NCBI GenBank assembly: GCA_030641485.1
Contig: DAOWHJ010000154.1
Span: forward strand, 1 to 40,145
Source of the DNA: Pseudomonadota bacterium
Lineage (GTDB): Bacteria > Desulfobacterota > Anaeroferrophillalia > Anaeroferrophillales > Tharpellaceae
DNA: 40,145 nucleotides
Direction of reading: 5' to 3'
Shown here piece after piece: positions 1 through 7,589 of this stretch. Position numbers and translations under genes: made by a program. Under the pieces are notes generated by a model, which was given only the letters and a program-made list of their open reading frames with translations, did not search any database and was not told the origin of the DNA. Each line of letters starts with the position of its first letter. Within the stretch, counting starts at the first letter, position 1.

Positions 1-893
1 ATCTCCAGTGTGCTATCGACAGCGCCCGTGAACTTGGTCTGCTTGGGGAGAATATCATGGGTAGCGGCTTTAATTTCGACATCCATATCAGCAAGGGTGG
101 CGGTGCCTTTGTCTGTGGTGAATCGAGTGCCCTGATCGCCTCAATTGAAGGTGAGGTTGGCGAGCCTCGGGCCAAACATATCCATATGGCTGAAAATGGC
201 CTCTGGGGGAAACCGACGGTCTTAAATAACGTCGAAACCTGGGCCAATGTGCCGTTGATTATCAATCGCGGGGCCGCCTGGTATAAAGGGTTAGGTACTG
301 AAGGTAGCTCCGGTACCAAGATCTTCAGTCTGGTTGGAAAAGTCAAAAATACCGGTCTCGTCGAAGTGCCGATGGGGATCTCCTTACGTAAAATTATCTT
401 TGATATCGGTGGCGGGATTCCTAAAAACCGGGTCTTCAAAGCGGTTCAAACTGGTGGTCCTTCCGGTGGTTGTATTCCTGAAGCTCACCTTGATATGCCA
501 GTTGATTTTGATGCCTTGACCGAGATCGGATCAATGATGGGTTCCGGTGGCATGATTGTTATGGACGACCAGACCTGTATGGTCGATGTCGCCAAATATT
601 TTGTCGCTTTTCTGAAAGAAGAGTCTTGCGGCAAGTGTACGACCTGTCGTGAAGGTCTGCAACGTATGTACGAGATCCTTGACAAAATTACGGAGGGCCA
701 AGGAACTCTTGCCGATATTGACCTGCTTGAGGAGATGGCCCCGGTTATTCAGCAGGCCTCAATGTGTGGACTTGGTAAGACCGCACCCAACCCAGTTTTA
801 AGTACCTTACGCTATTTCCGTGATGAGTACTTGGCTCATATCAATGATAAAAAATGCCCGGCCGGAGTCTGTAAAGCTTTGACGACTTCGTAA
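1..893 (+). CDS. NuoF/HydB/HoxF-like NADH-binding flavoprotein subunit, 5' end outside window
   Basis: This is the C-terminal part of the FMN- and NAD(H)-binding subunit of a complex I-like or electron-bifurcating hydrogenase-type module. The open frame runs to the left edge ([17 protein letters not shown] before the track's first ATG), so the ATG at 57 is internal. Visible family signatures are the GSGFNFDI segment, the glycine-rich [17 protein letters not shown] segment, and the [4Fe-4S] motif [11 protein letters not shown] with its partner cysteine in [12 protein letters not shown]. It oxidises or reduces NAD(P)H in the cytoplasm and passes electrons to the HoxU-like subunit encoded just downstream. 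The protein stops right after [10 protein letters not shown]. In HydB/HndC-type relatives this sequence normally leads into a C-terminal 2x[4Fe-4S] ferredoxin domain, and that domain is absent here. The family call is firm; which complex it serves cannot be decided because the upstream genes are not visible. Confidence 0.9.
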   Translation, partial: LQCAIDSARELGLLGENIMGSGFNFDIHISKGGGAFVCGESSALIASIEGEVGEPRAKHIHMAENGLWGKPTVLNNVETWANVPLIINRGAAWYKGLGTEGSSGTKIFSLVGKVKNTGLVEVPMGISLRKIIFDIGGGIPKNRVFKAVQTGGPSGGCIPEAHLDMPVDFDALTEIGSMMGSGGMIVMDDQTCMVDVAKYFVAFLKEESCGKCTTCREGLQRMYEILDKITEGQGTLADIDLLEEMAPVIQQASMCGLGKTAPNPVLSTLRYFRDEYLAHINDKKCPAGVCKALTTS

Positions 894-1001
894 ATCGTCC
901 AGCTACTGCGTTGTCACGAGCCTTCGTCGTTGCGGTGTGCTTTATGTACGCCTCACTCCTCATGTTCGTGGCGCCTTGTATCTGAATAATTTACTTTGTC
1001 G
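891..1001. repeat. Intergenic repeat, long form of the ACAACGCAGTAG family
   Basis: The 146-base gap between the flavoprotein stop and the next start is mostly filled by a block reading (minus strand) TACAAGGCGCCACGAACATG ... ACAACGCAGTAG. Its CTACTGCGTTGT core (903-914) is the exact reverse complement of 12 bases in the repeat at 39410-39467. Its outer edges (TTCGTAAATCG and ATAATTTACTTTG) look like degraded versions of that repeat's ends. From memory, similar blocks recur between genes in deltaproteobacterial genomes; this is not checked. It begins at the stop codon of the truncated flavoprotein. Confidence 0.55.
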
Positions 1002-1040
1002 TTCCATTTAAGCTTAATTTAGTTGGAAAGGAATTATGCT

Positions 1041-1763
1041 ATGATTGAGATAACGATTAACGGAAAGAAAAGTGAAGTCGAACGGGGCACGACCATTCTC
1101 AACGCGGCCGCTGCCTTAAGTATAAAAATTCCAACCCTCTGTCACCATGAGTTGCTCGAACCCTATGGCGCCTGTCGTCTCTGCCTGGTTGAGGTTGTTG
1201 ATGGTGATTGGTCAACAGTGACAACCTCCTGTAACTATCCGATCACCAAACCTTTGGTCGTCGAAACCGAAAGTGAAGCGGCTGTGAAAGCCCGGCGTAT
1301 GGTCTTAGAGATGTTGATCGGCCGCTGTAACACCTCGCCAGAGCTTAATCGTTTGGCGGCTGAACACGGTCTTGAAGCCTCTCGCTTTGAACTCAATTAC
1401 GATGATTGTATTCTTTGTGGTCAGTGTGAGCGGGTTTGTCGCGAAGTGGTCGGCGCTAACGCTATCACCTTCGCTCAACGCGGAGTCGATCGCGTGGTCG
1501 TGCCGCCTTTTGCTGAAGAAGCGAATCAGTGCATCGGTTGCGGTGCCTGCGTCTATGTCTGCCCGACCGGTGCTATCCAGATTCAGGAAGATGGGGAACA
1601 GAAGATTATTGATCGCTGGTCCCGGGTTCTTGATCTTAAATACTGCACCTCCTGTGGGGTTGAAGTTGCCCCGGTTTTTCAGTGTGATTATTTTCAAAAA
1701 AAGGCCAATCTCCCGGAAGATTTCTTCGATCTCTGTCGCGATTGTCGAGTAGCGCAACGTTAG
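1041..1763 (+). CDS. HoxU/NuoG-N-terminal-like iron-sulfur subunit (diaphorase electron-transfer subunit)
   Basis: This 240-aa electron-transfer subunit pairs with the NuoF-like protein upstream. The N-terminus is a [2Fe-2S] ferredoxin domain (CHHELLEPYGACRLCLVEV plus a later Cys). A NuoG/HoxU-type region (RRMVLEMLIGRCNTSP) follows, then two [4Fe-4S] motifs, CILCGQCERVC and CIGCGACVYVCP. The C-terminal ~45 residues add CTSCG and LCRDC, a pair of CxxC knuckles that may bind zinc or iron. The track starts at TTG 1023. I prefer ATG 1041, because AAGGAA lies about 8 bases upstream of it and the conserved domain begins immediately after. The length matches HoxU (about 240 aa) rather than full NuoG or HndD, so no catalytic domain is fused. 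A strong terminator follows, so this gene ends the operon. Confidence 0.88.
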   Translation: MIEITINGKKSEVERGTTILNAAAALSIKIPTLCHHELLEPYGACRLCLVEVVDGDWSTVTTSCNYPITKPLVVETESEAAVKARRMVLEMLIGRCNTSPELNRLAAEHGLEASRFELNYDDCILCGQCERVCREVVGANAITFAQRGVDRVVVPPFAEEANQCIGCGACVYVCPTGAIQIQEDGEQKIIDRWSRVLDLKYCTSCGVEVAPVFQCDYFQKKANLPEDFFDLCRDCRVAQR

Positions 1764-1811
1764 AAAGTTGAGCTAAACTCTGTTTTGCAAGAAAATTGAA
1801 TATTAACTCCA

Positions 1812-1839
1812 AAAATGGGCCGTGTAAACGGCCCATTTT
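1812..1839 (+). terminator. Perfect 12-bp hairpin ending the NuoF/HoxU-like operon
   Basis: AAAATGGGCCGT - GTAA - ACGGCCCATTTT is a perfect 12-bp stem with a 4-base loop, 48 bases after the HoxU-like stop. The A/T flanks of the stem supply the U-run on either strand. The next gene converges from the minus strand, so it may act in both directions. Confidence 0.85.
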
Positions 1840-1920
1840 CACCCCGTCTCATTTGACAAAATGAAACAAATGTAGTGCCATTTGAATCTTTTTTGATATT
1901 TCTTTTTTGGTTATAGTCCT

Positions 1921-3081
1921 TCACTTGAGCAGGTTGATCTGCCCGGTTCGGATTGCATCAATGAACAATTTTCCGGTCAATTTTAGTTTTCCCCAGCCCC
2001 CTTTCTTGTTGGCCATAATGATGTCGTAAAGTTCTTCTCGAGTTTGCGGTGGTTTGGTTTCGGCATTCTTTCTTTGGAGAGAGAGGGCTTGGGTCGGGCA
2101 CGAGGGTACACATAGACCGCAGCCAATACAGCGGTTTAAGTCAATTACGGCGGGCCCATTTAGGGCTACGGTTGCGGCTCCGACCTGGCAGCGTTCTGCA
2201 CAAATGCCACAGCCGTTGCAGGCATCATTATCTATTACAGTGTAAAAATTTGTGGCCCAGAAATCCACAGGTTTCGGCAGGTTTTTGTGCATGGCGATCA
2301 TGCCGCAACAGCAACCGCAACAGGAACAGATGAACTCAGCCTTTTCCGTATTTGACGGCTGCAGAACCAAGCCCTGTTTTTGGTTTTGTTCAATGATCGA
2401 GATCGCCTCATCTCGGGTGATTTCTCGCCCCAGGCCTTGGCGCAGGACGCCTTGAGCCATGTCGCCAACAGCTAGGCAGGTCTCTTCTCGGTCAGTGATT
2501 TGACAGGGTTCTCCCGCTAAACTCTTTTTTTGGCGGCAGATACATGCGAATATGGCAAAAGGTGCTTCAGCTTTTTGCATTAAATCCGCGACTTCATCGA
2601 ATGTACTGACATTATGTTGCGGTTGGATGCTTTCGGCAATGGGAATAGTTCGCATCTGGGGTAGTTCTGTGCTTAAAAAGTCTACGCCAAATTTTTTAGT
2701 TGCAGTGTATTCGTTGAAGTCCTCAATAAACTCAGGAGTAAGTTTACCTAGTTGAAATTCAAACATTCCGACAACCAGAGGGGCATTACAAAAAAGTTTT
2801 TTACCCTCTTTGATTTTCAGTTCAATACCGCCTTTTTTTTCGATAGAATCAAGTAACTTCTCTAGTTGTTCTGGTGACTCAACTAGGTATCCGGCCCGAT
2901 TAAATATAGTTTCAAGTGATTCAAACCTAAAGCTCAGGCAGGTTGCGGCCTCCGCCTCTATCGGTGTGAAAATGTGCTTTAAAATCCTTATTTCAGCCCC
3001 TGATTTTGTTGCCGGGAAGCCTACGGCCTGGCTGTCTAAATGGCGTTGCAGTTTAATGTAAGCAAGTTCAGTTGTTGTCAC
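1921..3081 (-). CDS. 4Fe-4S dicluster ferredoxin-domain protein with Cys-rich central region
   Basis: This 386-aa cytoplasmic iron-sulfur protein has no signal peptide. The first ~170 residues look helical and could hold a winged-helix-like fold; this is a guess from the sequence character. A cysteine cluster follows (CACICRQKKSLAGEPC ... EETCLAVG), then a very Cys-dense stretch FICSCCGCCCGM. Two standard [4Fe-4S] motifs come next, CNGCGICAERC and CIGCGLCVPSCP. Proteins with this arrangement are common in Desulfobacterota and are annotated only as 4Fe-4S binding proteins. Electron transfer or redox sensing is likely, but the partner is unknown. The GTG start is supported by AGAGGTG just upstream on the minus strand. 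It stands alone, with 131 bases to the SDR gene behind it. Confidence 0.8.
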   Translation of the reverse strand: MTTTELAYIKLQRHLDSQAVGFPATKSGAEIRILKHIFTPIEAEAATCLSFRFESLETIFNRAGYLVESPEQLEKLLDSIEKKGGIELKIKEGKKLFCNAPLVVGMFEFQLGKLTPEFIEDFNEYTATKKFGVDFLSTELPQMRTIPIAESIQPQHNVSTFDEVADLMQKAEAPFAIFACICRQKKSLAGEPCQITDREETCLAVGDMAQGVLRQGLGREITRDEAISIIEQNQKQGLVLQPSNTEKAEFICSCCGCCCGMIAMHKNLPKPVDFWATNFYTVIDNDACNGCGICAERCQVGAATVALNGPAVIDLNRCIGCGLCVPSCPTQALSLQRKNAETKPPQTREELYDIIMANKKGGWGKLKLTGKLFIDAIRTGQINLLK

Positions 3082-3212
3082 CTTGCACCTCTTTTTTTGA
3101 TGAATTTAGAGCGGAGCCAGTTTTTGTGAAAGAAGTGGAAGCCAATGGCCACAACTCCAAACTTAACTGATATGTGATTTTCTGAGCTGGGACCGCTGGT
3201 GTAGATTGTTGC

Positions 3213-4010
3213 TTAGCGATACTCTTTGCGAGCTGATAAGTAATTGAAAAAGGTTGGAAAAAAACGTCTGATTGTGGGAGCTAGGCCGCTGATGCCCTGG
3301 CCGATAATTACTTCATCCTGGTGTTGTTCAATTGCATTAATAATTTTATTACAACAGACATCTACGGCCATTCCATTTTCAGTTGCATGATCTCGGTGCT
3401 GCTGTGGTTTGCCCTCGGCATTGAGTGAGTTGATATCAATATCAGTCTTGATGAAACCTGGGCAGACGGTGAGGCAATGAATTCCTGATTGCTTGGTCTC
3501 CGCGCGCAGGCAGTCCATAAATCCGACAACCGCATATTTTGAACCAGAATATCCGCTGCGTAATTTCGAACCTATTTTGCCAGCAACGCTGCTGATGGTA
3601 ACGACAATTCCTGATTTACGTTCGACCATGCCGGGGAGTACCACTTTGGTTAGGGCGACAGTGCCCAGGTAATTGACCTCCATAAGGCGGCGAAATACTG
3701 AGAAATCTGTTTCTAAAAACAGTGATCGTTGGGAAATGCCGCCATTATTTATAAGAATATCTACGCTTTCGAATTTAGCCAAAAGAGCCGGGGCTTGAGC
3801 GAACAAAGCCTCAGGGTCAGCAAGGTCTAGAGCCGCGACCCAATGGCGACTCTTCCCTCCAGGTAATTCATCACGAATCTTTTCCAGAAGGTCTGCACGA
3901 CGGGATGATAGTATAATTTTTGCTCCACGAGCAGCCAACTGCTTGCTGAGTTCCAATCCGATGCCGGAGGAGGCGCCGGTTATCCAAATAATCTTATCGG
4001 TAAAGTTCAT
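3213..4010 (-). CDS. Short-chain dehydrogenase/reductase (SDR family)
   Basis: This is a 265-aa classical SDR. The Rossmann NAD(P) motif TGASSGIG is at residues 11-18. The NNGG variant of the NNAG motif follows, then the catalytic Ser (TISSVAG) and the YSGSK Tyr/Lys pair, and the PGFIKTD loop. The arginine in SSRRAD after beta-2 is typical of NADP(H) preference. The substrate cannot be told; the closest remembered style is the DltE/YqjQ-like group of oxidoreductases. It sits 19 bases downstream of the S4-domain gene on the same strand, so the rluA-like, S4 and SDR genes may form one transcript. The ATG start is at a normal position for the family. Confidence 0.85.
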   Translation of the reverse strand: MNFTDKIIWITGASSGIGLELSKQLAARGAKIILSSRRADLLEKIRDELPGGKSRHWVAALDLADPEALFAQAPALLAKFESVDILINNGGISQRSLFLETDFSVFRRLMEVNYLGTVALTKVVLPGMVERKSGIVVTISSVAGKIGSKLRSGYSGSKYAVVGFMDCLRAETKQSGIHCLTVCPGFIKTDIDINSLNAEGKPQQHRDHATENGMAVDVCCNKIINAIEQHQDEVIIGQGISGLAPTIRRFFPTFFNYLSARKEYR

Positions 4011-4029
4011 ATTTTTTCTCAGCCAACTA

Positions 4030-4248
4030 CTACTGTTTTTTGACGACCGTTATACTATTAGTTTCAAATTTAACGATCATTCCGGCGTTGATTTTCCTGC
4101 GTTTACGGGTCTCAATTACTCCATTCACAGTGACTAATTCATCTTCAATGACAATTTTAGCATGGCCCCCGGTACCGCAGAGACCGCTGGCTTTGAGGAG
4201 TTTGTTGAGTTCAATGTATGCGTCAGATATTACAAAATCTTGATTCAT
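4030..4248 (-). CDS. YbcJ-like small S4-domain RNA-binding protein
   Basis: This 72-aa protein is a single S4 RNA-binding domain. IELNKLLKASGLCGTGGHAK and VTVNGVIETRKRRKI match the YbcJ/RlbA pattern (xLLKxxGLxxSGGxAK ... VxVNGxxExRKRxKL). Family members are linked to ribosome or rRNA metabolism. AGGGA precedes the ATG by about 5 bases. It lies 14 bases downstream of the pseudouridine synthase gene, which also acts on structured RNA, so the pair makes sense as an RNA-modification operon. Confidence 0.85.
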   Translation of the reverse strand: MNQDFVISDAYIELNKLLKASGLCGTGGHAKIVIEDELVTVNGVIETRKRRKINAGMIVKFETNSITVVKKQ

Positions 4249-4262
4249 ATTTCCCTACCTTT

Positions 4263-5033
4263 TTAACGGTTCAAAAGTGAATTGAAATAAGCTGGAACCT
4301 CGGTTGTAAAGGTCATCGGTTTTTTGCTGTGGGGGTGGAATATGGTTATGGTTGCAGCATGAAGCGTAAGTCTTTTAATCCCTTTGGCTTTTTCCCCATA
4401 GACTTTGTCGCCGGCGACCGGACAGCCCTGGTCGGCAAAATGTACCCGGATCTGATTTTTCCGGCCGGTTAAAAGCTCGATTTCGAGCAGGCTGAACCTC
4501 GCTGATTCGCGGAGTATTTTATAGGCGGTTTGGGCGAGTTTGCCGCTCTTAGGATCATCAACCGAATACATTTTATGGGCCCGGTTTTCGGCCAGGTATG
4601 AAGAGATTATGCCCTCTTGTTTAGGTAACGTTCCATGAATTACAGCCAAGTACTTTTTCGTGAAGTTGTGCCACTCCTTCTGGAGAAAAAATTTGGCCGG
4701 CTCAGTTTTTGCAAAAACGATAACCCCTGAGGTGTCCCGGTCTAAGCGGTGGACAATAAATATGCGGTTGCGTGATTTCGGGTTCCCCTTGCGAACATAT
4801 TTAGTTAGAAGAAAATAGGCTGTATTCTCTTTGACCTTCTCGCTACTCACGGTTAAAAGGCCGTTTATTTTATCGACAACCAGAATGTCTTGATCTTCGT
4901 AGAGGATCGAAATCCCCCGAGGTTGAAATTTTTTCGCGGGGCTTTTAAAGTTTTTCTGCGCTTCATGCATTAAATCGTTACCTGTTTTGGTTGATGTCGT
5001 ATATTGGTTAATTTTAGTAATTGCGGGGGACAT
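4263..5033 (-). CDS. RluA-family RNA pseudouridine synthase
   Basis: This 256-aa pseudouridine synthase converts uridine to pseudouridine in rRNA or tRNA. The catalytic aspartate lies in HRLDRDTSGVIVFAKT, the hallmark motif of RluA/RluC/RluD enzymes. LLTGRKNQIRVHFADQGCPV is the second conserved block, with the family's R-x-HQIRVH-like loop. There is no N-terminal S4 domain, but a separate S4 protein is encoded immediately downstream. The annotated ATG has AGG 5 bases upstream. An alternative ATG at residue 22 (MHEAQKN) is also possible, because the first 30 residues look unconserved. Target position is unknown. Confidence 0.88.
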   Translation of the reverse strand: MSPAITKINQYTTSTKTGNDLMHEAQKNFKSPAKKFQPRGISILYEDQDILVVDKINGLLTVSSEKVKENTAYFLLTKYVRKGNPKSRNRIFIVHRLDRDTSGVIVFAKTEPAKFFLQKEWHNFTKKYLAVIHGTLPKQEGIISSYLAENRAHKMYSVDDPKSGKLAQTAYKILRESARFSLLEIELLTGRKNQIRVHFADQGCPVAGDKVYGEKAKGIKRLTLHAATITIFHPHSKKPMTFTTEVPAYFNSLLNR

Positions 5034-5038
5034 AACCT

Positions 5039-5056
5039 GATTTCTTTAAAGAAATC
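5039..5056. other. 18-bp perfect palindrome in the 5' leader of the pseudouridine synthase gene
   Basis: GATTTCTTTAAAGAAATC is a perfect 18-bp palindrome that touches the AGG ribosome-binding site of the minus-strand gene starting at 5033. It could be an operator or an RNA hairpin affecting initiation. Nothing else supports a role. Confidence 0.4.
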
Positions 5057-5105
5057 GGTATTGTGTACCCTGAATTTACGGGTTAGCAGAACCGTTACTG
5101 AAGCT

Positions 5106-6203
5106 TCAGCGCTTTTCCTGCATTTGTCTCATAAACACTCTTTTTCGACGCTGGTCAAGGTGCCCGATAAATATATTTAAATCATGAATCCTATGGATAT
5201 CAATGAGCCTGTTTTCAACCATATAGTTTAGATAGTCGGTTTTTGAGATCTTATTTTGCCAGTTGCCGCTTTGTCGAGCCAGGAATGATCCTCCGGAAAA
5301 GATGAAAATGGCAACTATACCAACCGCGACCGGTTTTAATCTGAACTTATTTCCAGGTAAGGCTAGAGCCAGGGTGCCTCTTTCTGGGCAGACATCAACA
5401 CATTTACCGCAGGCAAAACATTCATCGGAGATAACATTTACGGTTTGGCTGACATTTATGGATGATGGGCAGACTCTGTCACACTTTCCGCACGATACGC
5501 AAGTCTTTTCCTGGCGTCTTATCTTGAACGGGCTCCAGAAACTCAATAATCCCAGTAGGGCTCCATAGGGGCATAGATATCGGCACCAGAAGTTGCGGAT
5601 TGAAATCGAGAGAACAATAAGTGAGAGGATAATGATTGTTGCGGTTAGGGTGATGTCAGAAAAAAACAAGAGCATTTTAATGTCGGCAAGTTTATTGTAC
5701 GAGCTGAAGAGGAACTGCTTGATTACAAAGTGGCTCATTTTGAAAAAGATCGTATATATAAAGAAGATAAGCAGGCCATATTTGATCAGGCGCAGAGGGT
5801 AATCAATAAAGTGGTTTACGCGCAGGCCACGTTTGAAAAGCTGGAGATGTATTTTCACCAGAATTTCTGATAGAAAACCGATTGGGCAGACATAGCTGCA
5901 GAAACTTTTCTTGATTAGGAGGGAGAGAGCTAAAATAAACAGAAAAATCAGAAGTCCAGAAGGGTGAATATCATTAACAATCCCGGTTTGGAAAAAATAT
6001 TTCAGACTGATAAGCGCACTAATCGGCAAAAAACCTTCGACCCCAGGAGGTCGGTCAATGTCTGGAATAATCCCGGTTTCAAGTTGCGCCGTAAAACTGT
6101 AAAATTTATAGCCAATCACAATGATGGTGATAAGAAAAATTATCTGGCTAAAGTTTCTTGTGCAACAAAACTTGGCCGAAATAAGGTTGAATTTTTTGAT
6201 CAT
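5106..6203 (-). CDS. NapH/CcoG-like membrane polyferredoxin (4Fe-4S binding)
   Basis: This is an integral membrane iron-sulfur protein of about 365 aa. It has several hydrophobic segments (IIFLITIIVIGYKFYSF, LLIFLFILALSLLI, LIKYGLLIFFIYTIFF, TLTATIIILSLIVLSI). It carries the paired CxxxCP motifs of the NapH family, SYVCPIGFLSEI and CRYLCPYGALLG. Two [4Fe-4S] motifs follow, CVSCGKCDRVCP and CFACGKCVDVCP, and one more membrane segment (AVGIVAIFIFSGGSFLA). Such proteins move electrons between the quinone pool and periplasmic or cytoplasmic carriers; the partner is not visible. The track's TTG start at 6239 has no spaced ribosome-binding site. I prefer the ATG at 6203 (MIKKFNL), which starts just before the first membrane segment. 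Confidence 0.8.
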   Translation of the reverse strand: MIKKFNLISAKFCCTRNFSQIIFLITIIVIGYKFYSFTAQLETGIIPDIDRPPGVEGFLPISALISLKYFFQTGIVNDIHPSGLLIFLFILALSLLIKKSFCSYVCPIGFLSEILVKIHLQLFKRGLRVNHFIDYPLRLIKYGLLIFFIYTIFFKMSHFVIKQFLFSSYNKLADIKMLLFFSDITLTATIIILSLIVLSISIRNFWCRYLCPYGALLGLLSFWSPFKIRRQEKTCVSCGKCDRVCPSSINVSQTVNVISDECFACGKCVDVCPERGTLALALPGNKFRLKPVAVGIVAIFIFSGGSFLARQSGNWQNKISKTDYLNYMVENRLIDIHRIHDLNIFIGHLDQRRKRVFMRQMQEKR

Positions 6204-6293
6204 TATGGAAATTACCGATATGTTGTGGTAAGAAAACAACCTGTAAGATCACTGATCTTTCGTAGGTTTACATCTCTTGTGGTGGGTAAAAAT

Positions 6294-6791
6294 ATGCGTA
6301 ATAAACCTGTAGTTGTTGTTAGTCGATGTTTGGGCTTTGGTGTTTGTCGTTGGAATGGGGTGGCAATTGAAAGTCGTTTGGTTGCAGAACTCGAGGGTGA
6401 TGTTGACTTCTTGCCGGTTTGTCCTGAGTGTGAGGTTGGGCTCGGAGTGCCGCGTCAGCCGATTCGTTTGGTGCGTAAAAAATTAAGTTTGGCTTTGGTG
6501 CAACCGAGAACCGGGATCGATTTGACCCGTATAATGGTCAAATTTTCGGAAAAGTTTCTCCAATCTCTTGACCGGGTTGACGGTTTCATCTTGAAGCGTA
6601 AATCACCCTCCTGCGGCCTTGCGGGTATCCCAATCTATGAGAGCCCGGATTCAGAGTGTCCCCTGAATAGAAACGGCTCGGGATTCTTTGCCCAGGCCGC
6701 ACATGAACTCTTTCCTCATATCCCTAAGGAAGATGAGGGATGCTTGGATAGCGGTACATTTTTGGAGCAGATCTTTCACGGCACCTCTTAA
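6294..6791 (+). CDS. DUF523 (YbbK-like) family protein
   Basis: This 165-aa protein matches DUF523. It opens with MRNKPVVVVSRCLGFGVCRWNG, the conserved early Cys pair. FLPVCPECEVGLGVPRQPI follows, then LKRKSPSCG, the SPSCG signature. The conserved cysteines suggest a metal or cluster site, but no biochemical function is established to my knowledge. The ORF track begins at 5964, but that part runs antisense to the polyferredoxin gene. The ATG at 6294 has GGTGGG 8 bases upstream and begins exactly at the conserved N-terminus. Its stop overlaps the stop of the convergent receiver gene. Confidence 0.85.
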   Translation: MRNKPVVVVSRCLGFGVCRWNGVAIESRLVAELEGDVDFLPVCPECEVGLGVPRQPIRLVRKKLSLALVQPRTGIDLTRIMVKFSEKFLQSLDRVDGFILKRKSPSCGLAGIPIYESPDSECPLNRNGSGFFAQAAHELFPHIPKEDEGCLDSGTFLEQIFHGTS

Positions 6792-7180
6792 GTGATCACC
6801 TCTTTTACTGTTTGGCTTAAAACGGCAAAGTGAAATGGTTTTGAGCAGTTAGCTTTGAATCCATAAGCGTTAAAATCAGCCATCACCGGGTCGTTTGAGT
6901 AGCCACTACAGACGATACCTTTTGCCATCGGGTCAATAGCTAGAAGTTCACTCATAGCCTCTTCCCCGCCCATGCCTCCGGGGATGGTGAGATCCATTAT
7001 CACGAGATCATAGGGTTTTCCCTGTTGGAGCGCGACTTGGTATTCGGCGAGCATGGAGGTGCCGTCAATTGTACCGTTGACTTCATAGCCCAAATCAGTC
7101 AAGAGCTCGATGCAGATCTCGCGTACAATCTCTTCATCATCCATCACCAGAATTCGTCCCGATTCGCTTGCAAGATCCAT
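6788..7180 (-). CDS. Stand-alone response-regulator receiver domain
   Basis: This is a 130-aa CheY-like receiver with no output domain. The acidic pair is at D14/D15 (VMDDEE) and the phosphoacceptor Asp is D63 (LVIMDLTIPGGMGG). The conserved Ser is in VCSGYSNDP and the Lys in CSKPF. The PGGMGG and GYSNDPVM sequences resemble receivers attached to hybrid histidine kinases, so it may work in a phosphorelay. No kinase is encoded nearby; an HPt protein lies far away at 39598. GGGGAG precedes the ATG by 8 bases. The stop codon overlaps the DUF523 stop convergently, so no terminator separates them. Confidence 0.88.
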   Translation of the reverse strand: MDLASESGRILVMDDEEIVREICIELLTDLGYEVNGTIDGTSMLAEYQVALQQGKPYDLVIMDLTIPGGMGGEEAMSELLAIDPMAKGIVCSGYSNDPVMADFNAYGFKANCSKPFHFAVLSQTVKEVIT

Positions 7181-7350
7181 TTCGGTTACTCCCCTTCACC
7201 TGTTCACATTTCTATGTCTTATACTTCATAACACACCTTTGTCTTAGACACAAAATCTCTTTTGCCATAATTGGCAGGGGCTTGTGTTTGACTGGATAAT
7301 GATATGGAGTGTCGCTGCCCCGGAAAGCTCATTCTGGAATTCGTGGATGT

Positions 7351-7520
7351 TTACGGGCGGGGTAGTGCATCCTGAAAAGCGTGGGTGTATTCCTGAGAAA
7401 ACACCGGCCATTTTACTGCGCCTTCAAGGGTTGTTTTGCCGGATTGTCGCGGCCCCAGAATAGCCGTAACCAGAAATTCAGCCATTAGTGTTCGCAACTC
7501 GTTTTTATCCTTGACAAAGG
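7351..7520 (-). pseudogene. Remnant of an AAA ATPase (DUF4143-type) N-terminus
   Basis: A minus-strand frame encodes FLVTAILGPRQSGKTTLEGAVKWPVFSQEYT. GPRQSGKTT is the Walker A loop seen at the N-terminus of DUF4143-type ATPases, with the usual short helix before it. The frame ends after about 25 further residues, and the other ~350 residues of the family are missing. The upstream half of the 83-aa ORF overlaps the mraZ promoter and start and looks meaningless. This is best read as a decayed gene fragment; chance similarity to a P-loop is the alternative. Confidence 0.5.
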
Positions 7521-7539
7521 TGGCGTCGGAGGGTATCAG
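7511..7539 (+). promoter_or_regulatory. Sigma70-type promoter of the dcw cluster (upstream of mraZ)
   Basis: TTGACA (7511-7516) is a perfect -35 box. After a 17-base spacer comes TATCAG (7534-7539), matching the -10 consensus at four of six positions. Transcription would start near 7546, inside the MraZ repeats and about 45 bases before the mraZ ATG. This is likely the main promoter for the whole division/cell-wall cluster. Confidence 0.7.
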
Positions 7540-7540
7540 T

Positions 7541-7564
7541 GTGGGTGATTGTGGTTCATTGTGG
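7541..7564 (+). promoter_or_regulatory. Probable MraZ operator: three GTGG repeats at 10-bp pitch
   Basis: GTGGG (7541), GTGGT (7551) and GTGGA (7561) are direct repeats exactly 10 bases apart, directly behind the -10 box. MraZ in other bacteria binds short TGGGN-type direct repeats separated by 5 bases in front of its own operon. Position and spacing therefore fit autorepression of mraZ and the downstream cluster. Confidence 0.7.
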
Positions 7565-7589
7565 ACTGAAAATGTCGATTTGGTGAAAA

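Noticed and set aside
5964-6293. N-terminal extension of the DUF523 ORF
   Set aside because: This part is antisense to the polyferredoxin gene; the conserved protein starts at ATG 6294 with a good ribosome-binding site.
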